13,864 nucleotides of DNA from Acidiferrobacterales bacterium (GTDB taxonomy: Bacteria; Pseudomonadota; Gammaproteobacteria; Acidiferrobacterales; Sulfurifustaceae). Location of the stretch: positions 1 through 13,864 of the forward strand of contig WGFP01000128.1 in the NCBI GenBank assembly GCA_015492195.1, read 5' to 3'. The translations under genes were made by a program, and so were the position numbers. The notes beneath the pieces are model-generated. The model was not told the origin of the DNA, searched no databases, and was given only the letters and a program-made list of their open reading frames with translations. Each line of letters opens with the position of its first letter. Within the stretch, counting starts at the first letter, position 1. Positions 5,289-13,051 of this stretch are shown one piece after another.

Positions 5289-6077
5289 TCATGTGCGATC
5301 TTGGCTCAGCTCCCGTTCAAGCGCCTCAAGACGTTCCACGGTGCCGACGTCCACCCACCGGCCACTATAGTACTCGCCGCTGACCGCGTCCTGCTCAATG
5401 GCCCGACGCAAGAGGGGAGTAAGGGAAAATTTTGACGCGGGCCGTCCCTGGCCCGCGCTCTGCGAACGGCCTTCAGCCGTCCAATTTGCATCCTCGGCTC
5501 CGTATTCGGCGCGTCCCTGCGCCACTCCTCGTTCCTGACGAAATTGTCCCGGTCCGCAATTGGCAAACAGGGCGGGCCGATAGACGCCGATGCCGCTGAA
5601 CGTCCGTTTGACCCCTCCCGACATCATCACTTGATTACCTTGCAAGGCAAAATCGCCGGAGCGATGATGCGGCGGGTTTGCGACCATGACCAGGTGTGCC
5701 AGGCCCGAAAGACGCCGCGGGAGACGCTCAAAGGGATAATCCGTCCAGATATCGCCGTTCACCACAATAAACGGATCGGTTTCCAAAAGCGGCAGGGCTT
5801 GATAAATCCCCCCGCCTGTCTCCAGTCCCGCACCCGGTTCATGCGAGTAAACAATCCTGGCCCCATAGCGGCTTCCATCCCCGAGATGCGCCACGATTTG
5901 TTCGCCCAGATGGGAATGGTTAATCACGATGTCCGCAAGGCCCGCGCGAACGAGAGACTCGATCAGGTACACGATGAGCGGTTTCCCTGCTACCGACAAC
6001 AGCGGCTTGGGAATGCTGTCCGTTAACGGACGCATGCGCTCCCCGCGTCCCGCCGCCAGGATCATGACCTTCGTCAT
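5289..6077 (-). CDS. murU: N-acetylmuramate-1-phosphate uridylyltransferase (MurU) with an in-frame insertion
   Basis: Transfers UMP from UTP to MurNAc-1-phosphate, giving UDP-MurNAc in the peptidoglycan recycling route that bypasses de novo synthesis and its fosfomycin-sensitive MurA step. The N-terminus has the sugar-nucleotidyltransferase signature LAAGRGERMRPLT..PKPLL (residues 7-27). NGD (107-109) holds the likely metal-binding Asp, and GRWVDVGT (239-246) is typical of the C-terminus. The protein is 262 residues against about 223 in Pseudomonas. The excess is residues 180-217, a polar stretch that splits ..CGPGQF from SLTPLLRR.. and is encoded by a palindrome-rich 114-bp insert. The start overlaps the amgK stop by ATGA (6074-6077), so translation is probably coupled. 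Outside the insert all motifs look intact, but activity is uncertain. Confidence 0.92.
   Translation of the reverse strand: MTKVMILAAGRGERMRPLTDSIPKPLLSVAGKPLIVYLIESLVRAGLADIVINHSHLGEQIVAHLGDGSRYGARIVYSHEPGAGLETGGGIYQALPLLETDPFIVVNGDIWTDYPFERLPRRLSGLAHLVMVANPPHHRSGDFALQGNQVMMSGGVKRTFSGIGVYRPALFANCGPGQFRQERGVAQGRAEYGAEDANWTAEGRSQSAGQGRPASKFSLTPLLRRAIEQDAVSGEYYSGRWVDVGTVERLEALERELSQDRT
5427..5540 (-). repeat. 114-bp palindrome-rich element inserted in frame in murU
   Basis: Removing this segment restores a normal MurU sequence (..CGPGQF then SLTPLLRR..) of about 224 residues. It is exactly 38 codons long and has no stop in the murU frame. It contains hairpins CGCGGGCC/GGCCCGCG (5436-5443 with 5450-5457) and GGCGC/GCGCC (5508-5512 with 5519-5523). 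On the plus strand both enclose the same hexanucleotide GTCCCT. A third stem is ACGGC/GCCGT (5466-5470 with 5476-5480). AATTT-like sequence occurs at both junctions (AAATTT and CAATTT on the coding strand), possibly a short target duplication. Confidence 0.7.
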
Positions 6078-7123
6078 ACGGCCGCCGGCACTTTCAGTTC
6101 GCGCAACAACGCATGCAACGGCTTCAGCTCTTCGTGGCGTGCGCTGGTTTCAAGGACATAGCCCAGTGTGCGCGGAATATCTTTAAGATAACCGGGCTTA
6201 CCGTCGCGGTGATTCAGGCGCGCAAAGATGCCTGAGGCCTTCAGATGCCGCTGTACGCCCATCAGGTCAAACCATTTCAGAAACAACGCCTCATCCTCGC
6301 ATACCGGGACGCCGGACTGCAGGGCCAGCCGCCGGTATCCCTTGGCCCAGCCTTCGACCCGATCACGCGGCCAGGCAATGTAGCAATCACGCAACAAGGA
6401 CACCAGATCATAGGTGACGGGACCGCACACGGCGTCCTGGAAGTCGAGTATTCCCGGGTTATTGGCATCCGTCACCATCAGATTGCGCGAATGATAGTCC
6501 CGGTGCACCCAAACCTTGGGCTGCTCCAGGGCTGAATGGATAAGAAGTTCATACATTTTGTCTAAAACTGCGTGTTGCGAGGCGGTAAGCGTCAGGCCCA
6601 GATGGCGGCCGAGATACCATTCCCGAAAAAGCTCCATCTCCCGGCGCAACAGCCCCTCATCGTAATCGGGAAGCCACGCGGCCTTATTCCTGTCTGCGGC
6701 GGCGGACGATTTGCCTTCCTCGTGCGCCTTTCCTGCCTCGTCGTCGGCGAAAATCCCGGCCTGCAAGACAATCAACGCCCCCATGGCGTCTCCGTAAAGG
6801 CGCTCGACCGTCGTCTCATTGAGGTGCCGCAGATACAGCCGTTCCCCCAAATCGGTAATCAGCAAGAAACCCTGTTTGAGATCCTGCTCCAGAATTTGCG
6901 GAACGTTCAGCCCCAGCCTGCCAAATCGATCGGCCACCTTGATGAACCGGCCCAGGTCCTCCTTAGCCGGGGGCGCATCCACGGCGATATAGGTCCGGCC
7001 ATCCGTGGTGACACGGAAATAGCGCCGGAAACTCGCATCCGCCGAGGCCGGGCGGATGGCGCAATCAGTAACGTCGAGCACCCGGCGGAGCCAGTCCTCA
7101 AGCGCTTTAAATCGGTTATCCAA
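6074..7123 (-). CDS. amgK: N-acetylmuramate/N-acetylglucosamine kinase (AmgK)
   Basis: Phosphorylates MurNAc (and GlcNAc) at the anomeric position, the step before MurU. It belongs to the aminoglycoside phosphotransferase/choline kinase fold. The catalytic motif HRDYHSRN is at residues 207-214 (H207, D209, N214), and the metal-binding DFQ is at 227-229 in GILDFQDAVCGPVTYDL. The N-terminal SADASFRRYFRV is typical of this family. Residues about 124-148 form a very polar stretch (ADDEAGKAHEEGKSS..) that looks like an extra loop compared with my memory of the family. The start is TTG at 7121-7123, supported by AAGGA 5 nt upstream (7129-7133); no ATG fits near the N-terminus. The stop overlaps the murU start by four bases. 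The gene is divergent from lptD, as in Pseudomonas. Confidence 0.93.
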   Translation of the reverse strand: MDNRFKALEDWLRRVLDVTDCAIRPASADASFRRYFRVTTDGRTYIAVDAPPAKEDLGRFIKVADRFGRLGLNVPQILEQDLKQGFLLITDLGERLYLRHLNETTVERLYGDAMGALIVLQAGIFADDEAGKAHEEGKSSAAADRNKAAWLPDYDEGLLRREMELFREWYLGRHLGLTLTASQHAVLDKMYELLIHSALEQPKVWVHRDYHSRNLMVTDANNPGILDFQDAVCGPVTYDLVSLLRDCYIAWPRDRVEGWAKGYRRLALQSGVPVCEDEALFLKWFDLMGVQRHLKASGIFARLNHRDGKPGYLKDIPRTLGYVLETSARHEELKPLHALLRELKVPAAV

Positions 7124-7189
7124 TATTATCCTTGGTTGCTGTGACAGATGCCCGTCATCCCGGGCAAAACTTGATGACTAAGGTATTCT
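7124..7189. promoter_or_regulatory. Divergent amgK/lptD intergenic region with inverted repeat
   Basis: Only 66 bp separate the two start codons, so both upstream control regions must overlap here or reach into the neighbouring genes. TGCCCG (7149-7154) and CGGGCA (7161-7166) form an inverted repeat that could be an operator. AAGG (7180-7183) is the ribosome binding site of lptD, 6 nt before its ATG. I cannot identify convincing -35/-10 pairs. Confidence 0.35.
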
Positions 7190-9463
7190 ATGCAATTTTA
7201 TGCCCGACATAACAAAACAATGCCACCTCGAACCCTCATTTCACAAGCCTGCAGCCCATACCTTACACCGGTTCTGGTCGCTGTCGCCGTCTTGGGCCTG
7301 CATTATCCCGTCCCGGCCTCGGGAGCGGAGGCCTGTCCGCAGGTCAGCCCAGTCATCGCCCCGGCCCGGCCTGCCGCAGCCTTGCGGGATCAGCCGATTC
7401 ATATCCGCGCGGACGAGATCCTCTCCGTACAAGGCGGGGCCAGTGAATTTTCCGGCCGGGTTGAATTCGAACGCGCGGATCAACGCCTGAAGGCCGACTG
7501 GGTTCTCTATAACAAAACCACGGACACCCTGGATGCCGCCGGCAACGTCATACTTGAAAACGACGCCGGCGACAGCTTTCACACGCCCAAGCTGCACTTG
7601 CAGCTCGAGTCGCGCATTGGCTACACCGGTCCGGGCACCTATACCCTGGGCCGCCAACAGGCCCGGGGGGACGCCGAACGCATCGATTTCGAGGGGCGTG
7701 ACAAGACCCGGCTCAGCAAACTGCGCTACACCACCTGTGCCCCCGGACAGGACAGTTGGTTTCTCAGGGCCCGTGAGCTGGAGCTGGATGAAGAAAAGGG
7801 CGTCGGCACCGCGCGTCACGCCAGCGTCATCTTCCAGGGAGTGCCGATTTTTTATCTGCCCTACTTGAGTTTTCCCATCACGAAAGAACGCAAATCCGGG
7901 TTTCTGATCCCCGAGTTCGGCCGTTCCGACAAACTGGGCACCGTGGTCGGCGCGCCCTATTACTGGAACATCGCTCCGAACTACGACGCCACCATCACCC
8001 CGCGGATTCTCTCCAAGCGCGGCCTGCAGGTGCAAAACGAATTCCGCTACCTGGGGCGCAATTCCAGCGGCATGCTCGAGCTTGAATTCCTTGCGGACGA
8101 CAATGAAAAGAACGGGGACAACCGCGCCGCCGGCACCTACGTGCATCGGCAGACTTTCAGCCCGCAGTGGTCGGCCAATATCGATTTGCGAGGGGTGTCG
8201 GACAAGGACTACCTCAATGACTTCGGCGACAACTTGGGCGTCACCAGCCAGACCCATCTCCCCCAGAATGCCGCGATCAATTATCGCGGATCCCTATGGA
8301 GCTTTGCCGCGCGCGCCTCCGACTACCAGACCGTGGACCGGACCATCGCCCCGATCGATCGCCCCTACGCCAGGCTTCCGCACCTGACCCTGTCGGCCAA
8401 TGCGCCCAGCACACCGAATCGGCTGCGTTATGAGTTCGACGGCGAATGGATCAATTTCAGCCGCGACGTCGGCATTACCGGCAAGCGCCTGAATCTGAAT
8501 CCCGCCGTCAGCCTGCCGTTGTCCAACAGTTACGGTTTTTTCACCCCACGCATCGGCCTCAGACACATCTCATACAACCTGTCCGGCACGAGCGACACGA
8601 GGCCCTCATTGACGCGCGGGGTATACAGCCTGGACAGCGGGCTGTTCTTTGAGCGCGACGTCCGCTGGGGAGAAAATACCTTCGTCCAAACCCTGGAGCC
8701 GCGTCTGTACTATCTTTATGTCCCGCACAAGAACCAGGACGCGTTGCCCAATTTCGACACCGGCGAGGTGGATCTCAGTTTCAACAACCTGTTCCGGGAC
8801 AACCGTTTCAGCGGGGGCGATCGTGTCGGGGACGCCAACCAGGCAACGCTGGCGCTCACCACCCGCTTCATCGGCGCAGAAGACGGGGCCGAGCGGCTGC
8901 GCGCCAGCATCGGTCAGATTTACTACTTTGACGACCGCCGGGTAAACCTCCCGGCCGGCACCGTGACCCGCAACACCTCCGACACCGTGGCCGAGGTCAC
9001 CGCCCGGCTTCCCGGCAACTGGTACGTGCAAGGCAACATCCAGCGCGACATGGACGCCGGCGTCACCCGGAAAAGCAACATCTACGTGCAGTATCAGCCG
9101 GAGAGAAACAAAATCATAAATTTCGGGCGTCGGTTCATTCGGAACGATATTCAACAGACGGACATCTCCACGGAATGGCCGATTTACGGGCGCTGGACCT
9201 TCCGCGCCCGTTCGCTCTATTCGCAGCGGGATCGTCGCAACATAGACAGTCACGTCGGCGTCGAATACAACGCCTGCTGCTGGGCGGTTCGCGTGGCGGC
9301 GCGCCGCCGGTTTGTGGGCGGCGAGCAGGTCAAGGCCGTCATGTTCCAGCTGGAATTGACGGGCCTAAGCTCGCTCGGGAGCGTCCCGCAAAGCCCGCTG
9401 AAACAAAGCGTATTCTCCTTTCCGTCGCAACCCGCGCAAGCAGCCGGAACCCAAGCTCCCTAG
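7190..9463 (+). CDS. lptD: LPS-assembly outer-membrane protein LptD
   Basis: With the lipoprotein LptE it forms the outer-membrane translocon that inserts lipopolysaccharide into the outer leaflet. The 757 residues are slightly fewer than the 784 of E. coli. An N-terminal signal segment has its hydrophobic stretch around residues 26-39 and probable cleavage near 43-47. It is followed by the periplasmic beta-jellyroll (about 68-190, beginning QPIHIRADEILSVQGG) and a long beta-barrel with the diagnostic GVPIFYLPYLSFPIT. Cysteines C49, C183, C696 and C697 (NACCW) correspond to the four that form the inter-domain disulfides. The start is chosen at 7190 because of AAGG 6 nt upstream; an ATG at 7220 lacks a binding site. 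The next gene, surA, helps assemble this barrel. Confidence 0.97.
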   Translation: MQFYARHNKTMPPRTLISQACSPYLTPVLVAVAVLGLHYPVPASGAEACPQVSPVIAPARPAAALRDQPIHIRADEILSVQGGASEFSGRVEFERADQRLKADWVLYNKTTDTLDAAGNVILENDAGDSFHTPKLHLQLESRIGYTGPGTYTLGRQQARGDAERIDFEGRDKTRLSKLRYTTCAPGQDSWFLRARELELDEEKGVGTARHASVIFQGVPIFYLPYLSFPITKERKSGFLIPEFGRSDKLGTVVGAPYYWNIAPNYDATITPRILSKRGLQVQNEFRYLGRNSSGMLELEFLADDNEKNGDNRAAGTYVHRQTFSPQWSANIDLRGVSDKDYLNDFGDNLGVTSQTHLPQNAAINYRGSLWSFAARASDYQTVDRTIAPIDRPYARLPHLTLSANAPSTPNRLRYEFDGEWINFSRDVGITGKRLNLNPAVSLPLSNSYGFFTPRIGLRHISYNLSGTSDTRPSLTRGVYSLDSGLFFERDVRWGENTFVQTLEPRLYYLYVPHKNQDALPNFDTGEVDLSFNNLFRDNRFSGGDRVGDANQATLALTTRFIGAEDGAERLRASIGQIYYFDDRRVNLPAGTVTRNTSDTVAEVTARLPGNWYVQGNIQRDMDAGVTRKSNIYVQYQPERNKIINFGRRFIRNDIQQTDISTEWPIYGRWTFRARSLYSQRDRRNIDSHVGVEYNACCWAVRVAARRRFVGGEQVKAVMFQLELTGLSSLGSVPQSPLKQSVFSFPSQPAQAAGTQAP

Positions 9464-9608
9464 CCTACGCTCGGGCACCGGACTGCTCCTGTATCCCGGG
9501 TATTCATGTTATGCTATTCGCGCTCCGAAATAATATACACCGATACTCCCGACAGTTTTCGAAACCCATGCGTGACATTGCCGGCTTGCCATTTTTCCAG
9601 AAGTACTT

Positions 9609-10910
9609 ATGAGAACGGTTTTGTTTTTGTTGTGCGCGCTCATGCTGTCTCCGCTTGAGGCCGCCAAGCGACCCGCGCCCATCAGCGATATCGACCGGAT
9701 TATCGCCGTGGTCAATAACGACGTCATTACCGATTCCGAGCTGAATTTCCGGTTGACGAACACCAAAAAACAATTTGTCCTCGAAAAAATCAAGACGCCG
9801 CCCGATTCGGTACTCAGGAGACAGCTGCTCGAGCGCATGATCATAGAACGTATCCAACTTCAACTCGCCGCCCAGACCGGGATCCGTGTCAGCGACAACG
9901 ACGTTGAAAAGGCAATCGAGACCATCGCCCGACGCAACAAGATGACGCCGGAGAAATTCTACAAAGCATTGGACCGGGAGGGCCTGGACGTCTCGGCTTA
10001 CCGCAACCAGATTCGCGATCAAATTACGATCCGGAAGTTGCTGGATCGCGAAATCAACAACCGCATTACGGTGGCGGACAGCGAGGTCAACAGATTTCTT
10101 GAGAATCAAGAAAACCGCGCCAGCGTCAACCTTGAATACCATATCTCACATATTTTTATCGGCATTCCTGAATCCGCCTCGCCCGAGGAGATACAGGCCG
10201 CGAAAAAACGGGCCGAGGCCGTCCACGACACTCTCAGCCAGGGGGGCGACTTCGCGCAGACCGCCGTGACGCATTCCCAGGGCGAAGAGGCCCTGAAGGG
10301 GGGGGATCTCGGTTGGAAAAAGGCGGGCCAGTTACCGGAGATGTTTCTCAGCGCGCTGAGGAAGATGCGGCCGGGAGAAATCAGCGGGATTCTGCGCGGC
10401 CCGAACGGCTTTCATATCCTTAAGCTGAACGACAGCCGCGGCGGACCCCAAACCGAACCCGTCATCCAGACCCGCGTGCGCCACATCCTGCTTAGGCCAA
10501 GCGAGATTCAATCGCTCGAGGAGGCGAAAAACAAACTCCTTCTGCTTCGCGAACGCATTGAAAACGGCGAGGATTTTTCCGACCTCGCCCGGGCGCATTC
10601 CGAGGACACGGCCTCGGCATCGAACGGCGGCGACCTCGGCTGGGTCAACCCCGGGCAACTGGTGCCGGAATTCGAAAAGGTCATGAACGCCCTTAAGCCC
10701 AATCAATTGAGCGAACCCACGGAGTCTCCGTTCGGGGTGCATTTGATCCAGGTGCTGGAACGGCGCAGCCATGACATCAGCCGGGAACGTCTGCGCGCCA
10801 ACGCGCGCAGTCAGATCCACGCACGCAAGGCCGACGAACGCTATAAACAGTGGCTGCGGCAATTGCGCGACAGCGCGTACGTGGAATACTTGCTGGAAGA
10901 CGCCAAATAG
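9609..10910 (+). CDS. surA: Periplasmic chaperone / peptidyl-prolyl isomerase SurA
   Basis: Escorts unfolded outer-membrane proteins, LptD among them, across the periplasm to the Bam machinery. The 433 residues match the usual size. A signal peptide (residues 1-19, MRTVLFLLCALMLSPLEA) is followed by the SurA N-terminal domain beginning IDRIIAVVNNDVIT (28-41). Two parvulin domains follow at about 174-276 (GGDLGWKKAGQLPEMF) and 288-390 (RVRHILL.., GGDLGWVNPGQLVPEF), then a short C-terminal helix. The 145-bp gap after lptD has no clear terminator, so co-transcription is plausible, though an extra promoter cannot be excluded. The ribosome binding site is weak. Confidence 0.97.
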   Translation: MRTVLFLLCALMLSPLEAAKRPAPISDIDRIIAVVNNDVITDSELNFRLTNTKKQFVLEKIKTPPDSVLRRQLLERMIIERIQLQLAAQTGIRVSDNDVEKAIETIARRNKMTPEKFYKALDREGLDVSAYRNQIRDQITIRKLLDREINNRITVADSEVNRFLENQENRASVNLEYHISHIFIGIPESASPEEIQAAKKRAEAVHDTLSQGGDFAQTAVTHSQGEEALKGGDLGWKKAGQLPEMFLSALRKMRPGEISGILRGPNGFHILKLNDSRGGPQTEPVIQTRVRHILLRPSEIQSLEEAKNKLLLLRERIENGEDFSDLARAHSEDTASASNGGDLGWVNPGQLVPEFEKVMNALKPNQLSEPTESPFGVHLIQVLERRSHDISRERLRANARSQIHARKADERYKQWLRQLRDSAYVEYLLEDAK

Positions 10911-10913
10911 GCG

Positions 10914-10941
10914 GCAAGACTCAAGTAACAAACTGCAAGTA
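10914..10941. repeat. Short 7-bp-periodic repeat between surA and pdxA
   Basis: Four consecutive 7-bp units share the form NCAARNN: GCAAGAC, TCAAGTA, ACAAACT and GCAAGTA. The array starts 3 nt after the surA stop. An outer GACTC/GAGTC pair (10918-10922 with 10942-10946) could close a loose hairpin. It is short and degenerate, so chance is not excluded. Confidence 0.45.
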
Positions 10942-10993
10942 GAGTCCGGATCATTTATTACCCTCTTTTGCAACACGGCGCCTGCTGCCCGGG

Positions 10994-11986
10994 ATGAATA
11001 ACCCCTCTATCATTGCCCTGACACCCGGCGAACCCGCCGGCATCGGACCGGACATCAGCATTGTGATAGCGCAGAGAATGCCGGCGTATCACCTGGTGCT
11101 GATCGCGGACCCGGCCATGCTGCGGGAACGCGCCCGCAAGCTGAATTTGCCGCTCACCCTGGATGAATGGGGCGGTCGGCGTCATGCAAAAAAGGGGATC
11201 TCCATCCTGCCGGTCCGATCAGAAGGCAACGCCGTGCCAGGACGGCTCGATACCGCCAATGCCTCTTACGTCATCAAGACGTTGGAGACGGCCGTCGACG
11301 GTTGTCTGGGCGGCGAGTTCGACGCCCTGGTCACCGGTCCGGTGCACAAGGGCGTCCTCAATGACGCCGGCATCCCTTTCACCGGCCACACCGAATTTCT
11401 GGCGGCCCGTTCCGGGCGCCGGCTGACGGTCATGATGTTGACCTGCCCTGGCCTCAGGGTGGCGTTGGCCACCACCCATATTCCGCTGTCCGAGGTCAGC
11501 CGGCGGATCACGCCGGAATGTTTAACAGGCGTCCTTGAGATCCTGCACAGCGACCTGCAAGAGAAATTCGCTATCCCGGACCCCACGATCCTCGTCTGCG
11601 GTCTCAACCCCCATGCCGGTGAATCGGGCTACCTCGGGCGCGAGGAAGCCGAGGTCATCGCTCCGGTGATCCGTCGGCTTTCATCCCAAGGCATGCGCCT
11701 GCGGGGCCCCGTGCCCGCCGACACCGCCTTCCTTCCCTCCCAGCTAGAGGGCGTGGACGCCGTGCTTGCCATGTACCACGACCAGGGCCTGCCGGTGCTT
11801 AAACGTCACGACTTTGCACGCGCCGTCAACGTCACCCTGGGATTGCCGTTTATCCGCACCTCGGTGGATCACGGCACGGCGCTGGAACTGGCCGGAAGCG
11901 GCAAGGCCGATCCGTCGAGCCTCGATGCCGCGCTCAAAGTGGCTATAAAACTTTCTAAGAAAAATAGACAGGATGTACAGGATTAA
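10994..11986 (+). CDS. pdxA: 4-hydroxythreonine-4-phosphate dehydrogenase (PdxA)
   Basis: Oxidises 4-phosphohydroxy-L-threonine with NAD in the DXP-dependent pathway to pyridoxal phosphate, working before PdxJ in the cytosol. The 330 residues agree with the usual 329. The N-terminal TPGEPAGIGPDI (10-21) is the family signature. Metal-binding histidines are H162 (TTHIPLSE), H207 (NPHAGE) and H262 (YHDQGLP), in line with H166/H211/H266 of E. coli PdxA. It lies 83 bp after surA and is followed by rsmA, the usual order. No strong ribosome binding site precedes the ATG. The last six residues (RQDVQD) and the stop codon lie within a 9-bp repeat that continues into the intergenic region. Confidence 0.97.
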   Translation: MNNPSIIALTPGEPAGIGPDISIVIAQRMPAYHLVLIADPAMLRERARKLNLPLTLDEWGGRRHAKKGISILPVRSEGNAVPGRLDTANASYVIKTLETAVDGCLGGEFDALVTGPVHKGVLNDAGIPFTGHTEFLAARSGRRLTVMMLTCPGLRVALATTHIPLSEVSRRITPECLTGVLEILHSDLQEKFAIPDPTILVCGLNPHAGESGYLGREEAEVIAPVIRRLSSQGMRLRGPVPADTAFLPSQLEGVDAVLAMYHDQGLPVLKRHDFARAVNVTLGLPFIRTSVDHGTALELAGSGKADPSSLDAALKVAIKLSKKNRQDVQD

Positions 11987-12029
11987 CAAGATTTTAAGAC
12001 AAGCCGGGTGGTTTTTGTTTTAATCCTGT
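11967..12029. repeat. 9-bp degenerate repeat with inverted copy, overlapping the pdxA 3' end
   Basis: Three consecutive 9-bp units fit NACARGATN: GACAGGATG, TACAGGATT and AACAAGATT (11967-11993). An inverted copy TTAATCCTGT at 12020-12029 pairs perfectly with ACAGGATTAA at 11977-11986, giving a 10-bp stem around a 33-nt loop. Repeats of this ACAGGAT/ATCCTGT type are, from memory, common as dispersed intergenic elements in many bacteria. Here it reads into the pdxA coding end and may also help end transcription. Confidence 0.7.
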
Positions 12030-12056
12030 GAAGCCTATTGATCCCGTCCATTCCCC

Positions 12057-12851
12057 ATGCATCGTCTCAGAAAGCGCTTCGGCCAGCATTTCCTCCAGGA
12101 TCAAGAGGTGGTGGCGCGCATCATTGATGCGTTTGACCCACAGCCCGAAGAACAGATCGTTGAGATCGGGCCGGGGCGCGGGGCGCTTACGGGGGAACTG
12201 CTGAAGCGAACCCACCGGCTGCATGCCGTGGAGCTGGATCGCGACCTGATTGCGCGCCTGCAGGCGCAATACGCGGAGTCGGGCGAACTGATTCTGCACA
12301 ACGCCGATGCGATGAAGTTTGACTATCGCACCCTCTGCCGGCCGGGAGAGAAGTTGAGGCTGATCGGTAACCTACCCTACAACATCTCGACACCGCTGTT
12401 GTTTCACCTGTTGGACCAGGCCGATTGCATCCGGGACATGCTCTTCATGCTGCAACAAGAGGTGGTGGATCGCCTGTCCGCGGCGCCGGGGGGCAAAGAC
12501 TACGGCAGGCTCAGCGTCATGATTCAGTGGCGCTGCCGGGTCGAGAGGCTGTTCCACGTCGCGCCCAAGGCCTTCTCTCCGCCGCCGCGCGTGCAATCCG
12601 GCGTGGTGCGGCTGGTTCCCCATGCGACACCGCCGGTTGCGGTCCGGCACCCTGAATACTTTGCAAAAATCGTGACGACGGCCTTCGCCCAGCGCCGCAA
12701 GACCCTTCGCAACAGCCTGAAGAAGCTGATCGATTCAAAAACCTTTACCGGGCTCGGGATTGATCCGACGCGGCGTGCGGAAACCCTGAGCCTTGCCGAA
12801 TTCGCCTTACTTGCCAATTCAGCCAAGCAGGGCCAACGGGTTGTTGAATAA
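12057..12851 (+). CDS. rsmA: 16S rRNA (adenine1518-N6/adenine1519-N6) dimethyltransferase RsmA/KsgA
   Basis: Dimethylates two adjacent adenines in the 3' terminal hairpin of 16S rRNA late in 30S assembly, using S-adenosylmethionine; its loss gives kasugamycin resistance. The 264 residues are close to the usual 268-273. Seen are the N-terminal RKRFGQHFL, the SAM-binding EIGPGRGALT (36-45), the acidic VELD (58-61), the catalytic NLPYNIS (105-111) and the C-terminal AFAQRRKTLRNSL. It is separated from pdxA by 70 bp of mainly repeat sequence. No Shine-Dalgarno sequence is obvious before the ATG. apaG/apaH, which often follow this gene, are absent; a convergent gene comes next. Confidence 0.97.
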   Translation: MHRLRKRFGQHFLQDQEVVARIIDAFDPQPEEQIVEIGPGRGALTGELLKRTHRLHAVELDRDLIARLQAQYAESGELILHNADAMKFDYRTLCRPGEKLRLIGNLPYNISTPLLFHLLDQADCIRDMLFMLQQEVVDRLSAAPGGKDYGRLSVMIQWRCRVERLFHVAPKAFSPPPRVQSGVVRLVPHATPPVAVRHPEYFAKIVTTAFAQRRKTLRNSLKKLIDSKTFTGLGIDPTRRAETLSLAEFALLANSAKQGQRVVE

Positions 12852-12913
12852 ATATTGTTAACAAGCTGCTAGTGTCATGCCCCATTAATACTTTGCATTA
12901 GTGGATAGGACGT

Positions 12914-13009
12914 AAGCGGAATCGTGTGACAAGATCGTCGGCGGCAGGGAAGTCGTCGTCGAGCCTACAGGGACGTATTTACGGCGTGTCTTGGAACACG
13001 ATTCCGCTT
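12914..13009. repeat. 96-bp palindromic intergenic element with 14-bp inverted ends
   Basis: AAGCGGAATCGTGT (12914-12927) and ACACGATTCCGCTT (12996-13009) are perfect inverted repeats. After a 2-nt mismatch the arms continue with CAAGA/TCTTG, so about 21 nt on each side can pair. The loop holds GAGCCTACAGGGACGTATTT, which resembles, from memory, a dispersed gammaproteobacterial repeat. There is no coding frame, no T-run after either arm and no target duplication. It lies between the convergent genes rsmA and plsC, where it may act as a two-way transcription barrier or be a MITE-like or REP-like element. Confidence 0.75.
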
Positions 13010-13051
13010 GCACAACGTGGAAATACTTAAAGTTACTTGCGGGAAAGTACA

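Noticed and set aside
7241..8257. 338-codon open frame on the minus strand opposite lptD
   Set aside because: Mirror of the conserved lptD coding sequence, with no recognisable domain or ribosome binding site.
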